Shown here in pieces: positions 25,653-35,132 of a stretch of DNA of 64,000 nt (within the stretch, counting starts at the first letter, position 1; every line of letters begins with the position of its first letter). This DNA is from Ferrovum sp. (GTDB lineage Bacteria > Pseudomonadota > Gammaproteobacteria > Burkholderiales > Ferrovaceae): NCBI GenBank assembly GCA_010435995.1, contig JAAGNR010000070.1, forward strand, positions 1-64,000, read 5' to 3'. A program made the position numbers and the translations under genes. Below the pieces are notes generated by a model. That model was given only the letters and a program-made list of their open reading frames with translations, searched no databases and was not told the DNA's origin.

Positions 25653-26384
25653 ATGTCTACTACCCATTTCGGTTTTACTTCGGTCCCAGAAGAAGAAAAA
25701 GCAGGTAAGGTCGCGGCCGTTTTCGATTCCGTGGCCACGCGCTACGACCTCATGAACGACGTCATGTCCGGCGGCATGCATCGGCTATGGAAAGCCTTTA
25801 CCCTGCAAACCTCGGGAGTACTTGCCGGTCACCGCGTTCTTGATCTGGCTTCGGGCAGCGGTGACCTGGCGCGGGGGTTCGCCCGCAAAGTCGGGGCCCA
25901 AGGTCAAGTGATCATGACCGATATCAACCACGCCATGCTCAGCCGTGGCCGCGACAAGGTTCTCGATGATGGCTTCATCTTACCCACCGTCCAATGCGAT
26001 GCTGAAACCTTGCCTTTTGGCGATAACAGTTTCGACTGCGTCAGTCTGGCGTTTGGCTTGCGCAATATGACCCATAAGGAATGGGCCTTGAGTGAAATGT
26101 TCCGGGTTCTAAAACCGGGCGGGCGCGCCCTGATCCTGGAGTTCTCAAAAATCTGGGAACCTCTCAAACCAATATACGACGCCTACTCTTTCAAACTCAT
26201 TCCAAAAATCGGTCAGTGGATTGCCCAAGACCCCGCCAGTTATCAATATCTGGCGGAATCGATTCGCATGCATCCGGATCAGGCCACCTTGGGAGAAATG
26301 ATGACTGCCAGCGGTTTTGAAAATGTGGAATGGTTCAACCTGAGCGCAGGGGTAGTCGCCCTGCATCGAGGCAACAAATGGTAA
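25653..26384 (+). CDS. ubiE: Ubiquinone/menaquinone C-methyltransferase UbiE
   Basis: SAM-dependent C-methylation of the benzoquinol (or demethylmenaquinol) ring. 243 residues with the family signature [20 protein letters not shown] motif [14 protein letters not shown], and the second signature [21 protein letters not shown]. The C-terminus [12 protein letters not shown] and [12 protein letters not shown] is typical. Overlaps ubiJ by 7 bp. Confidence 0.97.
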   Translation: MSTTHFGFTSVPEEEKAGKVAAVFDSVATRYDLMNDVMSGGMHRLWKAFTLQTSGVLAGHRVLDLASGSGDLARGFARKVGAQGQVIMTDINHAMLSRGRDKVLDDGFILPTVQCDAETLPFGDNSFDCVSLAFGLRNMTHKEWALSEMFRVLKPGGRALILEFSKIWEPLKPIYDAYSFKLIPKIGQWIAQDPASYQYLAESIRMHPDQATLGEMMTASGFENVEWFNLSAGVVALHRGNKW

Positions 26385-26959
26385 AACCCTCACTTCCCCA
26401 CCTCATTTCACGAGGCCTGCATGCCCTATTGGCCACAGCTCCCTGGGCAACCCAACGGTTACAGCCATTTTCGGGTCAATCCCTGAGCTGCCACCTGGGA
26501 CATTGGTCATGGCATTTTGACATCAATGCCCAGGGATTTTTGGAATGGCGTTCCTCCCCACCAGAAAAACCCTCATTGACCTTGCACCTGGCCCCCAGCG
26601 CGCTGCCCGGATTTCTGGCGAACCCTACGGCAGCCCTGCATCACCTGCACCTGTCTGGAAACAGTGCCCTGGCCGCAGAAATCGGCTTCCTGGCCAAGCA
26701 CTTTCGCCCCGATCTGGAAGAGTTACTGAGTCATGCTATCGGCGATGGCCTGGCTCACCGCGTGGGCAAATTCTGGCGTCAGACTCGCTCTTGGGCACGG
26801 GACAGTGGCTCCCGCTGGGTGACAATGGTCCGTGAGTATGCTACTGAAGAAGCCGACCTACTGCCACACCCGTCGCAACAGCAAGCATTTGCTGCCCAGG
26901 TGACCGCCTTGAGCCTGGACCTGGATCGGTTGGAACAACGCATCGCCAGGTTGATCTGA
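26378..26959 (+). CDS. ubiJ: Ubiquinone biosynthesis accessory factor UbiJ
   Basis: Lipid-binding SCP2-domain protein that organises the soluble Ubi complex. 193 residues from ATG 26378, overlapping the ubiE stop (ATGGTAA). The SCP2-like half (about 30-115) has hydrophobic strands ([18 protein letters not shown]), and the C-terminus is a coiled coil ([26 protein letters not shown]) as in UbiJ. Weak sequence conservation is usual; position between ubiE and ubiB makes the call safe. TGATG junction with ubiB. Confidence 0.9.
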   Translation: MVKPSLPHLISRGLHALLATAPWATQRLQPFSGQSLSCHLGHWSWHFDINAQGFLEWRSSPPEKPSLTLHLAPSALPGFLANPTAALHHLHLSGNSALAAEIGFLAKHFRPDLEELLSHAIGDGLAHRVGKFWRQTRSWARDSGSRWVTMVREYATEEADLLPHPSQQQAFAAQVTALSLDLDRLEQRIARLI

Positions 26960-28509
26960 TGCGCATCTGGCGAGTAGTTTTCATTGTCTTCATCCTGTTG
27001 CGCTATGGCCTCGATGAACTCATACTGTCCCACGACCGTTTGGGTGCATTGCGCCATCTCAGCCGCGCATTTTTCTTCTGGCGCCGCTTCTCTACACCAC
27101 GCGCCGTACGACTGCGCCTGGCCCTCGAGCAATTGGGCCCAATTTTTGTAAAATTTGGTCAGGCCCTCTCTACTCGCCGCGATCTGATTCCTCCCGATAT
27201 TGCCGACGAACTGGCGCGCTTGCAGGATCAAGTCCCTCCCTTCCCTGGAGCTCAAGCCATAGAGATTCTGGAAAAAATCTATGGTCGTCCGGTCAGCGAA
27301 GTGTTTGCCGAATTTGACATTACTCCCATTGCCAGCGCATCCGTGGCACAGGTCCATTTCGCCGTACTCAAGGAAGGACCAAAAGCTGCTGTCAAAATTC
27401 TGCGCCCTGACGTCCATCGCATCATTGCGCGGGATGTGGCCCTCATGCGCACCCTGGCTCAACTGTTTGAGCGCTGGATCAAGGAAGCCCGGCGGTTGCG
27501 CCCAGTAGAAGTGGTCGCCGAATTTGAAAAACATCTTGCCGACGAACTCGACCTGATGGTGGAAGCTTCCAATGCCAGCCAGCTCAGACGCAATTTTTCC
27601 GACCGTCGCCTGCTCATCATTCCTGAAGTCTACTGGGACTATTGCGACACTCGTGTCATGGTGATGGAACGCATGTCCGGTACCCCCATCAGCCAGGTGA
27701 CCCGACTCCGGGAAATGGGGGTGGATATTCCAAAACTGGCACGGGATGGGGTGGAAATATTCTTTACCCAGGTATTCCGTGATGGGTTTTTTCACGCCGA
27801 CATGCATCCCGGAAATATTCAAGTGGCAGAGGATGGGCGCTATATCGGCCTGGACTTCGGCATCATTGGTACCCTCACCGCCGAAGATAAAAATTATCTG
27901 GCACAAAATTTTCTAGCTTTCTTTCAGCGCGATTATCAACGGGTTGCCCAAGCCCATATCGAGGCGGGCTGGGTGCCAGCCCATACCCGCGCCAATGAGT
28001 TCGAATCAGCCATTCGCTCGGTCTGCGAACCCATTTTCGACAAGCCTCTGCGCGAAATCTCCTTCGGCAAGGTGCTATTGCGCCTGTTTCAGGTATCGCG
28101 CCGGTTTCAGATGGAGATTCAACCACAACTGGTGTTGTTGCAGAAAACGCTGCTCAATGTGGAAGGACTGGGACGGGACCTCGATCCGGATCTCGATTTA
28201 TGGAAAACTGCCAAACCCTTTCTGGAACGCTGGATGAGCGAACAGGTGGGTTGGCGCGGGCTTCTCAAAGCCATCCGACGAGAAGGTGGGCAGTGGGTAA
28301 CTCTGGCACCGGAACTGCCGAGACTGGTGCATCGCGCCCTGACAGAGGGCAACGATCAGAAATTCCTGGCAACCGAGGTCACCAAACTACGCCTTCAACA
28401 ACGTCAGACTCAACGCTGGCTGGTACTGCTGATTGCCGGAATGGGACTGGTGACAGGAATCCTCGTGGCTTTGGCGTGGTTACTCTGGCTGGATGCGCCC
28501 GTCAATTAA
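26959..28509 (+). CDS. ubiB: UbiB family atypical kinase/ATPase
   Basis: Membrane-anchored ADCK/UbiB protein needed for ubiquinone synthesis, thought to use ATP to extract lipophilic intermediates for the Ubi complex. 516 residues: KxGQ motif in [19 protein letters not shown], ExD in [11 protein letters not shown], the atypical catalytic segment HADMHPGNI and metal-binding LDFGIIG, and two C-terminal membrane helices ([24 protein letters not shown] is one hairpin). Its last 4 bp overlap the convergent livF. Confidence 0.96.
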   Translation: MRIWRVVFIVFILLRYGLDELILSHDRLGALRHLSRAFFFWRRFSTPRAVRLRLALEQLGPIFVKFGQALSTRRDLIPPDIADELARLQDQVPPFPGAQAIEILEKIYGRPVSEVFAEFDITPIASASVAQVHFAVLKEGPKAAVKILRPDVHRIIARDVALMRTLAQLFERWIKEARRLRPVEVVAEFEKHLADELDLMVEASNASQLRRNFSDRRLLIIPEVYWDYCDTRVMVMERMSGTPISQVTRLREMGVDIPKLARDGVEIFFTQVFRDGFFHADMHPGNIQVAEDGRYIGLDFGIIGTLTAEDKNYLAQNFLAFFQRDYQRVAQAHIEAGWVPAHTRANEFESAIRSVCEPIFDKPLREISFGKVLLRLFQVSRRFQMEIQPQLVLLQKTLLNVEGLGRDLDPDLDLWKTAKPFLERWMSEQVGWRGLLKAIRREGGQWVTLAPELPRLVHRALTEGNDQKFLATEVTKLRLQQRQTQRWLVLLIAGMGLVTGILVALAWLLWLDAPVN

Positions 28510-29228
28510 TGGCCCAAATAGGCCGACTTGACCTGCTCATCCCGCTGCAATTCGGTTGCTGAGCCTTCCAGAACGATGCGTCCATTCTCCATGACAAAGC
28601 CATAGTCTGCCACTGCCAAAGCCGCATGGGCAAACTGTTCTACCAGCAACATGGTGATTCCCTCCGACTTCAAGCGCCGAATGATGTGAAATACTTCTTC
28701 TACCAGAACGGGTGCCAATCCCAATGAGGGTTCATCCAGCAGAAGCACATCAGGATTCAGCATCAGGGCCCGTGCCATGGCCAGCATTTGCTGTTCTCCT
28801 CCCGAGAGCGTTCCTGCCAACTGATATTGTCGTTCGCGCAAGCGGGGAAAGAGGTCCAGAGCGCGTTCAAAATCTCCGCTGATGTCGCCACGGGGACGGG
28901 AATGGCCGAAAGTCAACCGGGTATACGCCCCTAAAATCAGATTATCGCGCACCGACTGGTTGGGAAATATGCGTCTCCCTTCTGGCGAATGGGCCAATCC
29001 TGCTTGCGCCACACGATGGGCGGGGAGACCGGTAATGTTTTTTCCTGCCAACCGCACCTGTCCTGCTGTAGGCTGAATCATTCCGCTCACGGCACGCAAA
29101 GTGGTGCTCTTCCCCGCCCCATTGGCTCCAATGAGGGTCACGACACGTCCTTTGGGGACCTTCAGGGAGATGCCATGAAGCACGCGCACCGGGCCGTACC
29201 CGGCTTCCAAGCCTTCAATTTCCAGCAT
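28506..29228 (-). CDS. livF: Branched-chain amino acid-type ABC transporter ATPase LivF
   Basis: 240-residue cytoplasmic ATPase: Walker [10 protein letters not shown], signature [15 protein letters not shown], Walker [12 protein letters not shown], and the LivF-specific ending [18 protein letters not shown]. It pairs with the LivG domain of the upstream fusion protein to power uptake. Start overlaps the end of livMG by 14 bp, indicating coupled translation. Last gene of a livK-livH-livMG-livF unit. Confidence 0.93.
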   Translation of the reverse strand: MLEIEGLEAGYGPVRVLHGISLKVPKGRVVTLIGANGAGKSTTLRAVSGMIQPTAGQVRLAGKNITGLPAHRVAQAGLAHSPEGRRIFPNQSVRDNLILGAYTRLTFGHSRPRGDISGDFERALDLFPRLRERQYQLAGTLSGGEQQMLAMARALMLNPDVLLLDEPSLGLAPVLVEEVFHIIRRLKSEGITMLLVEQFAHAALAVADYGFVMENGRIVLEGSATELQRDEQVKSAYLGH

Positions 29229-31164
29229 GCTGCGCTTCCTCCCCGCCGCCCAAATAGGCCTTGATCACCGCCGCATCATGGCGCACCTCATGGGGCAAAC
29301 CAGACGCAATACAGCGTCCGGAATCGAGAACCATGACTTGATCAGATACACTCATCACCACATCCATATGATGCTCGATGAGGATCAATGCCAACCCTTG
29401 CCCCTTGATCTTATGCAATACCGCAATGAGTCGTTCGATTTCCGCCGAAGTCAATCCGGCCGCAGGCTCATCCAGCAAGAGCAGATCCGGATCCAGAGCC
29501 AAGGCGCGTGCAATTTCCAGCAAACGTTGTTGTCCATAGGGCAGATGACGGGCTTCTCGGGACGCTTCCCCCGCCAACCCCACAAAGTCCAGGAGGACTC
29601 GGGCCCGCGCCCGCGCCGCCTTTTCTTCGCGGACAAACCGGGGCAAATGCAGCAAGGTTTCGGTCATTCCTGAGCGATAGCGATGATTGAGTCCAATCAG
29701 TACGTTCTCCAGCACCGTCATATCGCCAAACAGTTGCAAATTTTGAAAAGTTCGAGCCAACCCCCGTAACGCAATCCTCGTCGGGGATTTTCCGGAAATG
29801 CGTTGCCCTTTGAAACGCACTTCACCGGACGTGGGAACATAAAGTCCCGTCAAGACATTCATGAGTGTGGATTTCCCTGAACCATTGGGCCCGATCAACC
29901 CCAAAATTTGCCCTGGCGCGAGTTCGCAGGAAAGATCATTCAACGCCCGCAATCCTCCAAAACTCATCACCACGTGACTGACCTGCAACAAAGGTCCTGG
30001 GGTGGTCTGGGCAACGCTCCTGCGTTCCAACTCCACTGGTTGTACAGCGCCTTCTCCTGAAAGCGGGAAATCCGCCTCGGTGACGGCGGGTTTCCCTTGG
30101 CGCAACCAGCCCACAATCCCATTCTGCAAGTAGTACACCACAAATAAAATCAGTGCCCCAAAAATCGTCAGGCGCCAATCGGTCATATCCTGCAAACGAT
30201 GGGAGCTGATTTCCAAAGCCAACGCGCCGATTCCCGGAATGATCCAGGATTTCCAGTGATTCCACCCCTGTTTCCAACCGCGCCACAGAAATAATCCGAG
30301 TACCCCCAGCATCACCCCATGGGCCAACCAGCGAAACAACTGGATATCATCCAGAATATTGGGGAGTAAAACCACGATGGCGGCCCCCAATACGGGCCCC
30401 AGACGCGACTTTCTCCCCCCCATGATTAACGCCAAAAGAAAGGTAATGGTCAGTTCAAAGTTGAAACTGTTGGGGGCGATAAACAGTTCATTGAAACTGA
30501 ACAGACTTCCTGCCAGACCGGCAATGGCGGCACTGACGACAAACGCCAGCACCTTATAACGGTAAACGCTGACTCCCATGCAATCAGCTGCCACAGGACT
30601 CCCGTGCAGTGCCTCGAAGGCTCGGCCAAAGCGTGATATCAACAAACGGTGTATCAAAAATCCGGTAAGAAAAAAAATCGCCAAAACAACGTAGTAATAT
30701 TCGCTCTCTTCAAGGGCATGACCCCACAAGTCCGGTTTCTGCAAACTGATGCCCAAAGGACCATTGGTCAGAAAATCCATTTCATTGATAAGAATCTGGG
30801 CAATGGTACCGAACGCGAGCGTCACCATCGCCAGATAGGGTCCTCGCACCCGTAATGCCGGCAAAGCCAATACCCCGCCAAAGAAGGCGGTCACTGCCAT
30901 GCTGGCAGGCAAGGTGGCCAAAAACGGCCAGGCCGTCTTGGTGCTCAGAATCCCTGCCGTGTATGCCCCAATCCCGAACAAGGCGCCATGGGCCAGAGAC
31001 ACCTCGCCGGTATAGCCCACCACCACATCCAAGCCAAACAACAAAATGGCATAAATGGCGATGAGTACCCCCTGATGAATGTAGTACTCGTTGATCTCAC
31101 GAGGCAGCAGCGCCAACCCTAATAACGCCATGCCCCACCACAACCATGATCCGCGAAACTTCAC
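29215..31164 (-). CDS. Fused ABC transporter permease-ATPase (LivM-LivG)
   Basis: One 649-residue chain combines a LivM-type permease (about 1-370; VVGYTGEVSLAHGALFGIGAYTAG, multiple helices, an extra helix near 350) and a LivG-type ATPase (about 395-649; Walker A GPNGSGKST, signature LPYGQQRLLEIARAL, Walker B LLLLDEPAAGL). Elsewhere these are usually separate, though such fusions occur in some Proteobacteria. I prefer GTG 31164, 13 bp after the livH stop with AGGGG upstream, over the ORF-track TTG at 31215. Substrate is likely a branched-chain or other amino acid, amide or urea-like compound; the sequence does not decide. Confidence 0.88.
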   Translation of the reverse strand: MKFRGSWLWWGMALLGLALLPREINEYYIHQGVLIAIYAILLFGLDVVVGYTGEVSLAHGALFGIGAYTAGILSTKTAWPFLATLPASMAVTAFFGGVLALPALRVRGPYLAMVTLAFGTIAQILINEMDFLTNGPLGISLQKPDLWGHALEESEYYYVVLAIFFLTGFLIHRLLISRFGRAFEALHGSPVAADCMGVSVYRYKVLAFVVSAAIAGLAGSLFSFNELFIAPNSFNFELTITFLLALIMGGRKSRLGPVLGAAIVVLLPNILDDIQLFRWLAHGVMLGVLGLFLWRGWKQGWNHWKSWIIPGIGALALEISSHRLQDMTDWRLTIFGALILFVVYYLQNGIVGWLRQGKPAVTEADFPLSGEGAVQPVELERRSVAQTTPGPLLQVSHVVMSFGGLRALNDLSCELAPGQILGLIGPNGSGKSTLMNVLTGLYVPTSGEVRFKGQRISGKSPTRIALRGLARTFQNLQLFGDMTVLENVLIGLNHRYRSGMTETLLHLPRFVREEKAARARARVLLDFVGLAGEASREARHLPYGQQRLLEIARALALDPDLLLLDEPAAGLTSAEIERLIAVLHKIKGQGLALILIEHHMDVVMSVSDQVMVLDSGRCIASGLPHEVRHDAAVIKAYLGGGEEAQHAGN

Positions 31165-31177
31165 CCGTCTTACCCCT

Positions 31178-32068
31178 TCAAAACTTTTGAACCGCCGCGC
31201 GACCAAACAACCCATTGGGCTTCCAGGCCAGAATCAGCAGCAACAAGATCAGCCCCGGCACATCCTTGTAACCAGTGGAAAAATAGAAACCCGTGGTGGT
31301 TTCAGCGATTCCCAAGATAAGCCCTCCCACCACCGCGCCCATGCCCGAAGTCAAGCCTCCAATAATGGCCACAGCAAAGGCTTTCAACCCCAGGACAGAA
31401 CCCATGGATGCCCCCGTCAGCGTTATGGGCGCAATCAATACTCCGGCAAACGCGGCAGTCAGGGAAGACAACGCATAGGAAAAGGCAATGACCGCCCGGG
31501 TATCGATGCCCATCAACCCAGCGGCACCTCGATCGCTGGAGGTAGCGACCACTGCCTTGCCATACAAGGTCCGACGATTGAATAATTCCATCAACCCCAT
31601 CAGAAGCAATGCTCCCACCATAACCCCCAGTTCCATGGGCAGAATATTCGCCCCCAAAATATGTACTGGGGTCGTGGGCAGCGGCGACGGAAAAGGAACA
31701 TCGTCACGCCCCCACACGTTTTCGGCCACATTACGGAAAATAATGCCCAAAGCGATGGTAGACATGATCCAGCCAAATTCGGAATGAATACGCAGGGCCG
31801 GACGCACCGCCAGGAACTCCACCACCAATCCCTGCAGAGAACCAATCACCAGGACAACAGGCACCATCAACCAATAATTCAGGTATGGGCCGCCCATGAT
31901 TTCCCCCGTCAGTGACAATCCGGTCATGGCACCCAGCATCAACGCCTCCCCTTGACCAAAATTAAGGGTCCCCGAGGTGGCGAAAGTGGACTGATAACCA
32001 AAGGCGATTACGGCATAAATCATGCCCAAAGCCATGCCACTCAGTACGAGCTGAGTCAAAATATTCAT
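31178..32068 (-). CDS. livH: Branched-chain amino acid-type ABC transporter permease LivH
   Basis: 296-residue inner-membrane permease with about eight hydrophobic segments; GMIYAVIAFGYQSTFATSGTLNFGQGEALMLGAM is the LivH signature, and GLKAFAVAIIGGLTSGMGAVVGGLILG the conserved cytoplasmic coupling region. It partners the LivM half of the next gene. A 79-bp gap containing short GAGAGAGCG direct repeats separates it from the binding-protein gene and may allow lower expression of the membrane parts. Confidence 0.93.
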   Translation of the reverse strand: MNILTQLVLSGMALGMIYAVIAFGYQSTFATSGTLNFGQGEALMLGAMTGLSLTGEIMGGPYLNYWLMVPVVLVIGSLQGLVVEFLAVRPALRIHSEFGWIMSTIALGIIFRNVAENVWGRDDVPFPSPLPTTPVHILGANILPMELGVMVGALLLMGLMELFNRRTLYGKAVVATSSDRGAAGLMGIDTRAVIAFSYALSSLTAAFAGVLIAPITLTGASMGSVLGLKAFAVAIIGGLTSGMGAVVGGLILGIAETTTGFYFSTGYKDVPGLILLLLILAWKPNGLFGRAAVQKF

Positions 32069-32147
32069 AAATCCGTCTCCCCTTAGAGAACCGCTGACTC
32101 AGATGGATTGCTGTCGGAACGCTCTCTCAGCGCTCTCTCTGCGCCCT

Positions 32148-33332
32148 TTATTTCATGTCTTCTTTATAGGCATACACCACTCGCCCCCCTTTCACCTCGC
32201 CCATGACCGTCACCGCAGCATTAATGGCTTCATGGTTATCATGGGTGTAGGGCTTGTCATAGGTGGTGACCACCCCTTCAACTTTTTGGTTCAGATTTTC
32301 CAACGCGGCACGAATTTTTGGGCCATCGGTGGAGCCTGCCTGTTTGATGGCCGCCACCAATAGATACAGGGAATCATAACCCTGAGCAGCGGATACCGGG
32401 GAAGGAATCCGCCCATTGGCAGGATGGTAGGCATCCTGATAACCCGCAATAAATGCCTTACGCTTTGGGGTATTGCCCTCCTGAATGAAGGTCTGTGGCA
32501 TGCGCGCGCCTTCTCCGTTGACTCCGGCATTGTCGATGAAATTGGCCATGGAAAGGGTCCAACTGCCTACCATGGGCACTTTCCACCCCAGTTTGGCCAT
32601 GCCATTAGCCACCTGCGCCAACTCCGGACCGATGCCATAGGTCAAAATCACTTGGGCGCCCGCCTCTTTGGCACGCAGTAACTGTGCCGTCATATCGGTA
32701 TCCTTGATATTGAACTTTTCTTCAGCCACAGCCTTTAATCCTCGGGCTGCCAACGCCTTTTCCAGATCTTCACGACCCAGTTGTCCATAATTGGTCGAAT
32801 CCGCCAGAATGGCCACTTTAGTCAGTTTGCGTTTGGCCACCGCTTCTTCAACGATCATGTGAGCCTGAATCTGATCACTGGCAGATACCCGGAAAATATA
32901 ATTGTCCGGGTATTGTGGCGGAGAAAACTGATGGGTAATCACGGAACCCGTGGCCACATTGTTGAGTACAGGGATTTTGGCCTGCTGAAAAAACCGTTCA
33001 GCCGCCAAGGCCACACCCGTATTGATAAACCCCAAATCAGCCACAACTTTTTCCCGTCCAATCAACTCTTGCGCCACCTGAACTCCGCGCTCATTGCGCG
33101 CTTCTTCATCCCGTTCCACCAATTCAATCGGGCGACCCAACACCCCGCCCGCTCGGTTGATTTCACCGGCAGCCAGGCGCACACCATCCCGCATCGACAA
33201 ACCCATGGGCGACGATCCTCCGGTAAAGGGACCCGATACGCCGATACGAATGGGATCCGCAGCCTGAACTGTAGAAACCGCCGTGACCATGCCCAGCAAC
33301 AATAAAACTCGATTCAATGGTGTGAGTTGCAT
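32148..33332 (-). CDS. livK: Periplasmic ligand-binding protein of the Liv-type transporter
   Basis: 394 residues from ATG 33332 with AGGAG 8 nt upstream; the ORF track adds 65 spurious codons. A signal peptide (cleavage after VQA) is followed by a type I periplasmic-binding fold: IRIGVSGPFTGGSSPMGLSMRDGVRLAAGEINRAGGVLGRPIELV. Delivers ligand to LivH/LivM. At 394 residues it resembles the larger amide/aromatic-binding relatives as much as the Leu/Ile/Val protein, so the ligand is uncertain. Confidence 0.88.
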   Translation of the reverse strand: MQLTPLNRVLLLLGMVTAVSTVQAADPIRIGVSGPFTGGSSPMGLSMRDGVRLAAGEINRAGGVLGRPIELVERDEEARNERGVQVAQELIGREKVVADLGFINTGVALAAERFFQQAKIPVLNNVATGSVITHQFSPPQYPDNYIFRVSASDQIQAHMIVEEAVAKRKLTKVAILADSTNYGQLGREDLEKALAARGLKAVAEEKFNIKDTDMTAQLLRAKEAGAQVILTYGIGPELAQVANGMAKLGWKVPMVGSWTLSMANFIDNAGVNGEGARMPQTFIQEGNTPKRKAFIAGYQDAYHPANGRIPSPVSAAQGYDSLYLLVAAIKQAGSTDGPKIRAALENLNQKVEGVVTTYDKPYTHDNHEAINAAVTVMGEVKGGRVVYAYKEDMK

Positions 33333-33525
33333 AATCAGATCTCCTGCCCTATATCCCCATAGTCGAAAAAATCCAGCGAAAGTTTCCGAATACGGGTAAA
33401 AAGATGAATGAACATAAGCGCTGGCCCGCCGCTCCCAATCGACGCCACGCGCACCTCGCAGAACATTTTGGCACAATATGGAACATTGCGGTTTTCCCCT
33501 ACACAACAATATTTCGAGGATTTCC

Positions 33526-34068
33526 ATGCTTTACCGTCTCGGTCTCCACGCTCCCATGATCGCCCCTTCGTCCTTTATCGAGGAAAGTGCCAGCATCATT
33601 GGCCAAGTCATCCTTGAAGAAGAATCCAGCATTTGGTGCCAGGCCGTACTGCGCGGTGACAATGAACCCATTCGGGTTGGTCCACGCAGCAATGTGCAAG
33701 ATGGTGCCCTATTGCATACCGATCCGGGAGCTCCTCTCACCATTGAAGCCGGAGTAAGCGTGGGCCACGGCGCGGTACTTCATGGCTGCACCGTAGGCGC
33801 GGGATCGTTGATCGGTATTCGGGCCGTGGTACTGAACCATGCAGTCATTGGTAAGAACTGTTTGATTGGGGCCAACGCATTGATCACCGAAGGCAAACAG
33901 ATTCCGGATGGCTCCTTGGTCATTGGTAGCCCGGGACGGGTCATTCGTGCCCTAACGGCGGAGGAAATTGCTGGACTCCAAGCCAATGCGGCCGTTTATG
34001 TGCGACGTGCCGAAGAATTTCGCCGAACCTGCTTTCCTCTTGACGCACCATCCCCAGAGAACCCGTAA
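33526..34068 (+). CDS. Gamma-carbonic-anhydrase-like hexapeptide protein (YrdA family)
   Basis: 180 residues from ATG 33526 (CGAGGA upstream); the ORF track adds 16 codons. A left-handed beta helix is evident from hexapeptide repeats (SIWCQAVLRGDNEPIRVGPRSNVQDGALLHTD; VGHGAVLHGCTVGAGSLIGI). The three zinc histidines of gamma-class enzymes correspond to LLHTD and the pair in VGHGAVLHG. Relatives bind zinc or iron; carbonic anhydrase activity is rarely shown. Divergent from livK; the next gene starts 1 bp after it. Confidence 0.93.
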   Translation: MLYRLGLHAPMIAPSSFIEESASIIGQVILEEESSIWCQAVLRGDNEPIRVGPRSNVQDGALLHTDPGAPLTIEAGVSVGHGAVLHGCTVGAGSLIGIRAVVLNHAVIGKNCLIGANALITEGKQIPDGSLVIGSPGRVIRALTAEEIAGLQANAAVYVRRAEEFRRTCFPLDAPSPENP

Positions 34069-34069
34069 T

Positions 34070-34675
34070 ATGACCACCGTCACGACGCAGTTGGTAGATG
34101 GGCCGGCCGGTTTGCTGGAAACCGTCTTAACCCTGCCCGACGGCCCCGTCCGCGGACTGGCGCTGGTGGCTCACCCCCACCCCCTCTTCGGCGGAACCTT
34201 GGAAAACAAGGTCACACAAACCCTGGCGCGTACCTTCACCAGCCTCGGCTGTGCCGCTTGGCGCATGAATTTTCGTGGTGTCGGCCAAAGCGCCGGAAGT
34301 TTTGATCAGGGAATAGGGGAAACCGCAGACTGGCTCGCCGTTTACCAGCATGCCTGCCAAACCCATCCCAACCTGCCGCTGTTTCTGGCGGGGTTTTCCT
34401 TTGGGGCCTTTGTCATGACGGAAGTCGCGCGCCAATTGCCTTGCCACCGCCTGGTTCTGGTGGCCCCAGCGATCCATCATTTCCCCGTGGGAGCGGTTCA
34501 GAGCCAGAGCATCATCATCCATGGCGAACGGGATACCACGGTCCCCCTGGAAACCGTCATGCGCTGGGCCGAACCCCAGGAACTGCCGATTTTGGTGGTT
34601 CCCGGAGCAGATCATTTTTTTCACCAACGCTTGATCCTAATCCGCGACTGGGTTAGTCTCACCTGTCGTTTCTAA
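34070..34675 (+). CDS. Alpha/beta hydrolase (YqiA/esterase-like, COG2945)
   Basis: 201 residues from ATG 34070, 1 bp after the previous gene; the ORF track adds 34 codons. The pattern LALVAHPHPLFGGTLENKV, the nucleophile elbow AGFSFGAFV (Ser), the acid in HGERDTTVPLE and the base His in PGADHFFH form a complete catalytic triad. The HPHPLFGGTxxNKVV start is characteristic of the COG2945 alpha/beta hydrolases. Natural substrate unknown; likely cytoplasmic. Confidence 0.9.
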   Translation: MTTVTTQLVDGPAGLLETVLTLPDGPVRGLALVAHPHPLFGGTLENKVTQTLARTFTSLGCAAWRMNFRGVGQSAGSFDQGIGETADWLAVYQHACQTHPNLPLFLAGFSFGAFVMTEVARQLPCHRLVLVAPAIHHFPVGAVQSQSIIIHGERDTTVPLETVMRWAEPQELPILVVPGADHFFHQRLILIRDWVSLTCRF

Positions 34676-34691
34676 GCTTCGAGGATATTTC

Positions 34692-35117
34692 GTGCTTCTC
34701 TTGTCGGTTAAAGCCTTTCACATCATGGCCATGGTCACCTGGTTTGCCGGATTATTCTACCTGCCTCGACTGTTTGTCTATCATGCGCAATGCCCCGATA
34801 ACGATACCTTGGGACACGAACGCTTCAAAATTATGGAACGTAAACTGTTTTGGGGCATCACCACCCCAGGAGGCATCCTGACCGTAGCTTCGGGACTGTT
34901 CATGGCATTCGGACTGGATGACCGTGGCGGGTGGCTGATGCCCAAACTGACGCTGGTTACCCTGCTGGTGGGATATCACGGGTGGTGTGGTATTCTGGTT
35001 AAAGCTTTTGCTCAAAACCGCAACTCCCATAGTCATGTGTGGTACCGCTGGTTCAACGAATTTCCCGTGTTGATCCTGATCCCTGTGGTTATCCTCGTGG
35101 TATTCAAACCTTTCTGA
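34692..35117 (+). CDS. hemJ: Protoporphyrinogen IX oxidase HemJ
   Basis: 141-residue membrane protein with four hydrophobic segments and the HemJ/UPF0093 signature: KAFHIMAMVTWFAGLFYLPRLFVYH at the N-terminus, KLFWGITTPGGILTVASG, and KLTLVTLLVGYHGWCG. It oxidises protoporphyrinogen IX to protoporphyrin IX in bacteria without HemG or HemY. The start is GTG 34692 with GAGGAT 6 nt upstream. It complements the hemA gene at 4.6 kb. Confidence 0.92.
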   Translation: MLLLSVKAFHIMAMVTWFAGLFYLPRLFVYHAQCPDNDTLGHERFKIMERKLFWGITTPGGILTVASGLFMAFGLDDRGGWLMPKLTLVTLLVGYHGWCGILVKAFAQNRNSHSHVWYRWFNEFPVLILIPVVILVVFKPF

Positions 35118-35132
35118 CAGGCCATCACTTTC

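Noticed and set aside
26779-27906. 375-aa minus-strand ORF
   Set aside because: Antisense to ubiJ and ubiB, both of which have intact motifs.
33469-33490. TGGCAC upstream of the gamma-carbonic-anhydrase-like gene as a second sigma-54 promoter
   Set aside because: No TTGC at the required 5-bp distance.
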